Positions 58,192 to 64,000 of a DNA stretch of 64,000 bases are shown here, in pieces. Source of the DNA: Arthrobacter sp. C2 (GTDB lineage: Bacteria > Actinomycetota > Actinomycetes > Actinomycetales > Micrococcaceae); NCBI GenBank assembly GCA_024207135.1, contig CP042428.1, positions 4,154,001 through 4,218,000 of the forward strand, in the 5' to 3' direction. The notes under the pieces are model-generated. The model had not been told where the DNA came from. It did no database searches and saw nothing but the letters and a program-made list of their open reading frames with translations. A program made the translations under genes and the position numbers. Numbering within the stretch: position 1 is the first letter of the stretch; each line of letters starts with the position of its first letter.

Positions 58192-59096
58192 CCCCCACGC
58201 CCGTGCCCGATGCCGACGTGGCCGTCGATCCGGGGCTGGTGCGGGCCCTGTTGTGCGCCCAGCACCCGGATCTGGCCCGGCTGGAACTTCGGTTCGCCGA
58301 CGACGGCTGGGACAACGTGATCTACCGGCTGGGAGACGAGCTGGCGGTGCGCCTGCCACGCCGGGACATTGCCCATGCGCTGCTGCTCAACGAGGTGCGC
58401 TGGCTCCCGTTCCTGGCGCCGCGGCTGCCGCTGCCCGTTCCGGTGCCGCTGCACCGCGGCAGGCCGGGGGAGGGCTACCCGTACCACTGGGCGGTGGTGC
58501 CGTGGCTGCCCGGTTCCAGCGCGGCCTTCGTGGGAGCGCAGGTGCGCGACGGGTACGCCGGGGAACTGGCCGCGTTTTTCCGGGCGTTGCATGTTCCGGC
58601 CCCGGCCGATGCCCCGCGCAACCCGGTGCGGGGAGTGCCGCTGCGGGATCGGGACGCGGCGCTGCGCGGGCGGTTGGAGGCGGTGGAAGAGCCCGAGCGC
58701 GCGGCACTGCTGGCTATCTGGGAGCGGGGAATCGCCGAGGTCCTGCACGCCGGTCCGCGCTTGTGGCTGCACGGGGATCCGCACCCGCACAACATGCTGG
58801 TGCTCGATGCCGAGGGCACCGGGAAGTCCCGGCTGGGCGCGGTCATCGACTTCGGCGATATGACCGCGGGGGACCCGGCCAGCGACCTGGCCGTGGCTTG
58901 GCTGCATTTCAGCGCGGCGGGGCGCGCGGAGTTCCGGCGGCAGCTGGAGAATCATCGGCTCTATTCGCCGGGCACCTGGGAACGGGCCCGGGCCTGGGCG
59001 GTGAACTACGCGGTGCTCATGGCCGGGCTGCCGGTGGGTGATCCCCTGCATGGCGTGGGGGTCCACGGCATCGGGCAGCTGCTGGCCGAGGTTTAA
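58188..59096 (+). CDS. Aminoglycoside phosphotransferase (APH)-family kinase
   Basis: A 302-residue APH-fold protein. The catalytic loop is WLHGDPHPHNML (HGDxxxxN) near residue 200 and the metal motif VIDFGDMTAGDPASDLA near 222. The nucleotide-binding lobe begins with GWDNVIYRLGDELAVRLPRR. Relatives phosphorylate aminoglycosides, macrolides, fructosamines or unknown small molecules; substrate is not inferable. It overlaps the VOC gene (ATGA) and so is the third member of the arsR operon, an arrangement that suggests inducible detoxification. Confidence 0.87.
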   Translation: MTPTPVPDADVAVDPGLVRALLCAQHPDLARLELRFADDGWDNVIYRLGDELAVRLPRRDIAHALLLNEVRWLPFLAPRLPLPVPVPLHRGRPGEGYPYHWAVVPWLPGSSAAFVGAQVRDGYAGELAAFFRALHVPAPADAPRNPVRGVPLRDRDAALRGRLEAVEEPERAALLAIWERGIAEVLHAGPRLWLHGDPHPHNMLVLDAEGTGKSRLGAVIDFGDMTAGDPASDLAVAWLHFSAAGRAEFRRQLENHRLYSPGTWERARAWAVNYAVLMAGLPVGDPLHGVGVHGIGQLLAEV

Positions 59097-59696
59097 GCGG
59101 TCCGAATGACGTGGTTCCGATCGGATCGACCCGGCACCGCGACAGTTCCCGGACCCCGGCGCGAATGCGGGGGTTGCCGGCCACGAGCCGGCGCAGATCC
59201 CGCCGGGAGTGCGCGGAAAAGTATCCGGGCAGGAAGAAGACACCGGTCATGCCGGCGAGTAGGGCCAGCTGGTGCCCGGCGTAGGCGGGTGCCCCGCGGC
59301 TCGTGCCGTCGAACTGTGTAACCAGCTCCATATGCACGATGGCGCACAGCGGAACGCCGGGCACCGCGACCATGATCCGTTTGCCGGCGACGCTGCAGCT
59401 GGCATGCACGGTGGCGACGTGGCTGGCCTTGGGCGTGGATTAATTGACCCGGCGCGAGAGGTACGGGCCCCACCTGGCCAGGGACACGGGGGGCAGGAAC
59501 AACTGCGACAGGGCGCCGGGCAGCGCATCGAAGGTGGCCAGGTTGGCGAGGGCGGCGCAGGCCAGGGCGATCCCGTCTCGGCCGGGACAGCGGCAGGCAT
59601 CCGGGGACCGCACCGGTGGGCCGGTGCGTGTCGTGTCGGTTGGGAATATCCCGGTTGCGCTTGCCCTGCGGAGGTCCTCGGCGTCGGGTCGTCCAT
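59017..59696 (-). pseudogene. Decayed gene of unknown function (frameshift and in-frame stop)
   Basis: An ATG at 59696 with AGGAGG upstream opens a frame that fades after about 35 codons. From about 59590 a second frame on the same strand has strong GC-rich third positions (IALACAALANLATFDALPGA, then LARWGPYLSRRVN), stops at TAA 59442-59440, and continues in the same frame with equally good codon use (HVATVHASCSVAGKRIMV, GHQLALLAGMTGVFFLPGYF, SRRDLRRLVAGNPRIRAGV) to 59017, overlapping the end of the APH gene. The simplest reading is one former gene with a frameshift and a nonsense codon. I do not recognise the family. Two small separate genes or chance coding bias are alternatives. Confidence 0.35.
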
Positions 59697-59933
59697 GCGT
59701 GCCTCCTGGTCGGGCCGGAGTACGTAGCGGTGGACGACAATGTTTCATGAAGCCCGCGAATTTCGGTTTCGGCGGATGCGCTGGGTAAGGTCGGAAAACC
59801 GTTCCCGGTGTGATGCGCTTGACGTGTTCCGTGTCGCAACCGCCCTGGGGGAGCCACATCCCGCATTCCGCGGCCGCCGGGTGCAGCTCGGCGACCGGCG
59901 CGGAACACCGAACCAAGAGAAAGTGTGCCTGGA

Positions 59934-61160
59934 ATGCAGATACGCGAACAGGATCCGGGGACCGGGCCACGCAACGGACGCGGGCATCGAGGAGACGACC
60001 TGCGCCGGCTGAACACCGCGGCGGTCATGAAGCACGTCTTCGGCCACCCGGGGCTGTCCCGGTCCGAGATCGCTGCCCACCTTGGCCTGAGCGCAGCCTC
60101 GGTCACCAACATCACCTCCACCTTGCTGGAGTCGGGGCTGCTGCGGGCCCTGCCCTCACCGACCGGGGCGCAGGGACGGCCGCGGGTGCCCCTGGAAATC
60201 GGCACGTCCGCACTGGTGCTCGGGATCCACCTGGGGCCGCGCACCGCGGGCGTGGTGTTGATGGGGCTCGACGGCGTGGGCCATGCCTCCGTGCTGGTGC
60301 CCCACGCCGGAATGGGCCCGACCGAAACCATCGACCGGGTGGTTGCCGCGGCCCACAAGCTGGTCGCGGACCACGCCCGGGACAGGCCGCTGCTGGGGAC
60401 AGGCATCGCCACCGGCGGCATCGTGGACCGGCATGCGGCGGTGATCATCGACAACCCGGGTGCGGGCTGGCGCAATGTGCGCATGACGGAGCTGCTGCGC
60501 GGGCGGCTGCCCTCCCCGGTCATCGTCGACAACAACGCGCGGGCAGCTGCGCAGTCGGAATTGCTCTACGGCCACGGGCAACGGACCAACGACTTCGTCT
60601 TGATGGTCATCACCGCCGACATCGGGTCGGTGATGGTCGACGACGGGCGGATCCGAGCCGGGTTCAGCCAGACGGCGGGGCAGATCGCGCACCTGCGGGT
60701 CAGCGACCGGCCGGTGCCGTGCTCCTGCGGCAAGACCGGCTGCCTGGCGGTGATGGCCTCCGATGACGCGGTCGCGGCCGAGGCCAGGGATCGCGGGCTG
60801 GGAGGCGCGCAGAACATCGACCACGTGCTGGAACTGGCCGGGGCCCAGGACCCGGTGGCCATCGAGGTGCTGGAGCAACGCAACCGCTACGTCGGCCGGG
60901 CGGCGAGCCAGCTCATCGACATCCACGACCCCGAGCTGCTGGTCGTGGCCGGCACCCCGGCCGAAACCCCGGCGGTCTTCGCCGCCCTGGTGGCGGAGGT
61001 GGCCCGGCGGGCCCATGCGGGTTCCGGCGCCGCGGGCCGCGTCGTGCTTTCCTCGGACCATGTTTTTTCGCTCTCGCTCTTTGCCGCCTCCACGATGGTC
61101 GATGCGGTCCTCAACGATCCGCTGGGCCACGCGCTTCCCGAAGGCCTGTTGAACCCCTAG
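59934..61160 (+). CDS. ROK-family transcriptional regulator
   Basis: A 408-residue NagC/XylR/Mlc-like protein. An N-terminal winged helix (LNTAAVMKHVFGHPGLSRSE, IAAHLGLSAASVTNITSTLL) precedes the ROK sugar-kinase fold with IATGGIVDRHAAVII and the zinc site CSCGKTGCLA. Where ROK kinases have N-D-A with the catalytic aspartate, this protein reads VDNNARAA, and the usual GTGIG phosphate loop reads TADIGSV, so it should bind sugar but not phosphorylate it. The ATG at 59934 is used; GTG at 59925 is possible. It lies upstream of an ABC transporter whose promoter carries an operator typical of this family. Confidence 0.9.
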   Translation: MQIREQDPGTGPRNGRGHRGDDLRRLNTAAVMKHVFGHPGLSRSEIAAHLGLSAASVTNITSTLLESGLLRALPSPTGAQGRPRVPLEIGTSALVLGIHLGPRTAGVVLMGLDGVGHASVLVPHAGMGPTETIDRVVAAAHKLVADHARDRPLLGTGIATGGIVDRHAAVIIDNPGAGWRNVRMTELLRGRLPSPVIVDNNARAAAQSELLYGHGQRTNDFVLMVITADIGSVMVDDGRIRAGFSQTAGQIAHLRVSDRPVPCSCGKTGCLAVMASDDAVAAEARDRGLGGAQNIDHVLELAGAQDPVAIEVLEQRNRYVGRAASQLIDIHDPELLVVAGTPAETPAVFAALVAEVARRAHAGSGAAGRVVLSSDHVFSLSLFAASTMVDAVLNDPLGHALPEGLLNP

Positions 61161-61276
61161 GCAACGCGGGTTTCCCGACGCAGCCGGCGGGGTCGGGGCA
61201 AGCCGTCCGGCAGCTGCCCGAGCCGTGCGCCGGAGCGCAAATGCCCGATGCCATCCGGTGGTGCTCTGAGGATTTA

Positions 61277-61321
61277 TTGACACATGGTGCCGCATCTGGT
61301 TTATTTTAGAGCGTGAAATAA
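61277..61321 (+). promoter_or_regulatory. Promoter and NagC/Mlc-like operator of the ABC transporter operon
   Basis: TTGACA (61277-61282) is followed after 18 bases by TTATTT (61301-61306) as -10 box. That box is the left arm of TTATTT-N9-AAATAA (right arm 61316-61321). TTATTT/AAATAA arms at this spacing are characteristic of operators of ROK repressors such as NagC and Mlc. The adjacent upstream ROK gene is the obvious candidate to bind it. The transporter start codon is 90 bases downstream. Confidence 0.65.
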
Positions 61322-61411
61322 GTTGGTGAGGTCGATCACAGCATGTGGTTGCCTGGCCAACACCGCCACGCAGGGCGGAGTAACACGGGTCATTCGTACA
61401 CGAGGAGCATC

Positions 61412-63013
61412 ATGTCGAAGAAGAAGTTGATAGCCGTTGCAGCGGCATCCGCAGCGTTCATGCTGGTAGCCGGCGGTTGTTCGGCGGGAGCCGGCGCCGG
61501 GACGGCGGGCACCGCGGCGGATGGCGCCAAGCGCCTGTCGTTCCAGCTTGCCGAACCAACATCGCTGGTTCCGCACGAGTCCCCGGGAAGCCAGGTCGGC
61601 ATGGCGACCTGTGCGAACCTCATGGAGGTCAACGTCGAGACGCAGGAGCTGGAACCGCTGGCCGCCAAGTCCGTCACGAGCCAAGACGCCACCACCTGGA
61701 AGATCGCGTTGCAGGAGGGCTGGACCTTCCAGGACGGCACCCCGGTCACCGCCGATTCCTTCGCCAAGGCCTGGTCCAAGACCGCCACCGGTTCCAACGC
61801 CTGGCAGGGCAACGGCAGCTTCGTCTCCTTCGCCGGCTACAAGGACCTGAACCCGACCGACGGCTCCAAGCCGAAAACCGATTCGCTCTCCGGAGTGAAG
61901 GTCATCGACGCGAACAACCTCGAGGTCACCCTCAATGCGCCCAACGCGGACTTCCCGAAGGTGCTGAGCACCTCGCCGCTGTGCCCGTTGCCCGAGGTCG
62001 CCTTCACCGATGCGAAGGCCTATGAGGAGAACCCGGTCTCCAACGGCCCGTACAAGTTCGTCTCCTGGAACCACAACCAGGAAGTCGTGCTGGAAAAGTG
62101 GGACGGCTTCAAGGGCGCAGCAGGTTTCTCCGGCGGGGCCGACAAGCTCGTGGGCCAGATCTACACCGCCGTCGACGCCGCCTACACGGACATGACCGCC
62201 AACAACCTGGACATGATCCGAAACGTGCCCGCGACCATGGTCTCCAAGGCCAAGAGCCAGCTCGGCGAGGAATCCCTCTACGAGGTCAAGACCGGCTCCA
62301 AGCAGTACACGCTGCAGATCCCCGACTATGTCAAGGGCCTTCAAGACCCGGACCTGCGCCGCGCCATCTCCATGTCGATCGACCGTGATGCCATCGCCGC
62401 CTCGCTGCTGCAGGGCTACGCCACCTCCTCCGACTCGCTGGTACCGCCGTCGCTGGATTCCTACAAGGAAGGTTCCTGCGCTTCGTGCACCTTTGACGCC
62501 GCCGGCGCCAAGGACCTGCTGAAGAAGGCCGGCGGATTCGACGGCACCCTGATCATCGAGCACACCTCGACCTCGGACGTGCAGCTGGTCCAGGCCATCT
62601 CCAAGCAGATCCAGGACAACCTGGGCATCAAGGTCCAGCTCAAGCCGATGCTGGGCACCGAACTCGAGGCCCGCCGCAACAACCAGAAACTCGAGGGCGC
62701 CGTCTTCGGCCTCTGGGGCTGGTCGTACAAGAGCTCGGACCAGTACCTGAGCCAGTACGAGACCGGTGGAGACGGCAACGTGACCACCGGCTACTCGAAC
62801 AAGGCCGTCGACACGCTGCTGCGCTCGGCCCGCGGCGAGCAGGACGAAGCCAAGTCGGCCGCGCTCTACGCGCAGGCCGAGGCACTGATCATGAAGGACA
62901 TGCCGGCGATCCCGCTGTTCATCCCGACGGACTTCGGCCTGCACACCAAGTGCGCCGTGATGAACGATGCCCAGGGCGACCTGCAGTTCTACCGCGCCGA
63001 ATACGGCTGCTAA
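61412..63013 (+). CDS. ABC transporter substrate-binding lipoprotein (oligopeptide/SBP family 5)
   Basis: A 533-residue extracellular binding protein. The signal peptide MSKKKLIAVAAASAAF ends in the lipobox LVAGGC with lipid attachment at C23. The mature part has the family 5 pattern: GWTFQDGTPVTADSFAKAW, SNGPYKFVSW, DLRRAISMSIDRDAIAASLL, and near the end FGLWGWSYKSSDQYLSQY. Members bind peptides, nickel chelates or oligosaccharides; the upstream ROK gene makes a sugar-containing ligand such as a muropeptide or chitooligosaccharide possible. ATG at 61412 has GAGGAG upstream. Confidence 0.93.
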   Translation: MSKKKLIAVAAASAAFMLVAGGCSAGAGAGTAGTAADGAKRLSFQLAEPTSLVPHESPGSQVGMATCANLMEVNVETQELEPLAAKSVTSQDATTWKIALQEGWTFQDGTPVTADSFAKAWSKTATGSNAWQGNGSFVSFAGYKDLNPTDGSKPKTDSLSGVKVIDANNLEVTLNAPNADFPKVLSTSPLCPLPEVAFTDAKAYEENPVSNGPYKFVSWNHNQEVVLEKWDGFKGAAGFSGGADKLVGQIYTAVDAAYTDMTANNLDMIRNVPATMVSKAKSQLGEESLYEVKTGSKQYTLQIPDYVKGLQDPDLRRAISMSIDRDAIAASLLQGYATSSDSLVPPSLDSYKEGSCASCTFDAAGAKDLLKKAGGFDGTLIIEHTSTSDVQLVQAISKQIQDNLGIKVQLKPMLGTELEARRNNQKLEGAVFGLWGWSYKSSDQYLSQYETGGDGNVTTGYSNKAVDTLLRSARGEQDEAKSAALYAQAEALIMKDMPAIPLFIPTDFGLHTKCAVMNDAQGDLQFYRAEYGC

Positions 63014-63036
63014 ACCAGCACAACACTTGAAAGGTG

Positions 63037-63078
63037 GTGCGGGAGCGCCGGACATTAGACGCCGGCGCCCTCCCGCAC
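63037..63078 (+). terminator. Intercistronic hairpin between the binding protein and permease genes
   Basis: GTGCGGGA-GCGCCGG (63037-63051) pairs with CCGGCGC-CC-TCCCGCAC (63062-63078), leaving a two-C bulge and a 10-base loop. No T run follows. Such structures after binding-protein genes commonly protect that part of the mRNA and reduce read-through into the permeases. Confidence 0.55.
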
Positions 63079-63128
63079 CCCCGTGCGGAGGCGGACCCCT
63101 CGAAGGGGCCGCGAAAGGAAGCAGTTGC

Positions 63129-64000
63129 ATGCTCGGCTACACAGTACGCAGAATCCTGCAGATGGTCCCGGTGGTCCTGGGGGCCACCTTCATCATCTAC
63201 GCCCTCACTTTCCTGATGCCCGGGGATCCGGTGGCGGCCCTGACCGGCTCCCGCCCGCTGCCCGAATCCACGGTGCAGCAGATCCGGTTGGCCTACCACC
63301 TCGATGACCCGTTCCTGGTCCAGTACGGCAACTACATGCTCGGGCTGCTGCAGGGGAATTTCGGCATCGACTTCTTCGGACGCCCGGTCCTTGGGCTGAT
63401 CCTCGAGCGCCTGCCGGTCACCTTCGCCCTGGCGATGACCGCCTGGGTGCTGAAGCTGGCCATCGGCCTGGCCATCGGCGTCTACGGCGGCCTGCGCAAC
63501 GGACAGGCCGGAGACCACTTCGCGCTGGTGTTCACCGTGATCTTCCTGGGCATCCCCGGGTTCGTCATCGCCCTGGGCGCCCAGACCGTCTTCGGCGTGC
63601 AGCTGGGCTGGGTCGATCCGGCCGGCATCCGCGCCGGCTGGCCGCTGGCCTTCATCCTTCCGGCCCTGGTCATGGCGATCGAGGCCTCCGCAGGCCTGGC
63701 CCGGCTGACCCGCACCTCACTGGTGGACGTGCTGCGTGCCGAGTACCTGCGCACCGCCCGGGCCAAGGGGCTGTCCCCGCGCCGGGTCGTCTGGGGCCAT
63801 GCCCTGCGCAACGCCATGATCCCGGTGGTCACCTACCTGGGCCTGTCCCTGGCGGGCATGCTCGGCGGAGCGGTGATCATTGAGGCGATCTTCAACATGC
63901 CAGGCATCGGAGGATTGATGGTCACGGCCATCAACAACAAGGAGGGCACCGTCGTGGTGGGCATCGCCACGATGCTCGTGCTGGTGTACCTCGTCTTCAA
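63129..64000 (+). CDS. ABC transporter permease (DppB/OppB type), 3' end outside the window
   Basis: The first 290 residues of a permease. It begins MLGYTVRRILQMVPVVLGAT, the typical OppB/DppB first helix, then FLMPGDPVAAL, QIRLAYHLDDPFLVQYGNY and the cytoplasmic EAA loop YLRTARAKGLSPRRVVWGHA followed by LRNAMIPVVTYLGL. About six membrane helices are expected. GAAAGGAAG lies upstream of the ATG at 63129. It follows the binding-protein gene by 115 bases; a second permease and ATPases should follow beyond the edge. Confidence 0.92.
   Translation, partial: MLGYTVRRILQMVPVVLGATFIIYALTFLMPGDPVAALTGSRPLPESTVQQIRLAYHLDDPFLVQYGNYMLGLLQGNFGIDFFGRPVLGLILERLPVTFALAMTAWVLKLAIGLAIGVYGGLRNGQAGDHFALVFTVIFLGIPGFVIALGAQTVFGVQLGWVDPAGIRAGWPLAFILPALVMAIEASAGLARLTRTSLVDVLRAEYLRTARAKGLSPRRVVWGHALRNAMIPVVTYLGLSLAGMLGGAVIIEAIFNMPGIGGLMVTAINNKEGTVVVGIATMLVLVYLVF

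Overview
The window is chromosomal DNA from a high-GC actinobacterium, most like Arthrobacter and its relatives (Micrococcaceae). The evidence is the strong G/C bias at third codon positions, a three-part acyl-CoA carboxylase with a small epsilon subunit, an LpdA-type flavoprotein without redox cysteines, an Rv1264-like adenylate cyclase, GatCAB with tRNA-Gln, and a gene order that partly follows Mycobacterium tuberculosis (glmU-prs-rplY-pth-mfd; pmm-pnp-lpdA; accA3-maf; accD5-accE-birA). I cannot name the genus with confidence. I see no CRISPR array, intact insertion sequence, rRNA or replication origin.

Layout. 1-15 kb: a cut sugar acetyltransferase, a TetR regulator, tRNA-Gln, glmU and prs, an accessory two-domain glycosyltransferase on the opposite strand, rplY and pth, a short transcript candidate with its own promoter and terminator, sufS-sufU, nhaA, a DUF2505 gene, mfd and a universal stress protein. 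15-22 kb: a nucleoside-catabolism operon (pnp, sugar phosphomutase, deoC), a small membrane protein, lpdA and an MHS-type transporter. 22-30 kb: a DinB-like protein, accA3, a small membrane protein, and a tetR-MMPL-maf operon whose exporter carries a very long coiled-coil loop. 30-37 kb: a dicarboxylate/glutamate symporter, an orphan large LuxR regulator, a 517-bp stretch without a gene and a DUF885 protein. 37-41 kb: accD5-accE, a short-chain dehydrogenase and biotin ligase. 41-48 kb: a tightly packed run of PH-like membrane protein, class III adenylate cyclase and PP2C phosphatase, then ligA and an inositol-phosphatase-family gene. 48-55 kb: nagZ-nagB, a GNAT, a small maltokinase-cap-like protein and gatCAB. 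55-64 kb: a DUF222-HNH endonuclease with a 9-bp minisatellite, an arsR-VOC-APH operon, a decayed gene, a ROK regulator and the first two genes of an oligopeptide-type ABC transporter.

How parts fit. The acyl-CoA carboxylase is encoded at two loci (accA3 near 24 kb; accD5-accE near 38 kb with birA close by, which attaches biotin to AccA3). Both loci have the same palindrome, TGTAG-N5-CTACA, about 100 bp upstream of the start codon, which suggests common control. GatCAB amidates the misacylated tRNA-Gln whose gene is also in the window. NagZ, NagB and GlmU belong to amino-sugar and cell-wall turnover, and the ROK gene faces a NagC/Mlc-like operator in front of the ABC transporter. Several regulators (TetR at 30 kb, ArsR at 57 kb) have palindromes inside the spacer of their own promoters. 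Many genes have no Shine-Dalgarno sequence and a -10-like box placed so that transcription would begin at the start codon, as expected for leaderless messages, which are common in actinobacteria. Convergent genes are usually separated by long perfect hairpins.
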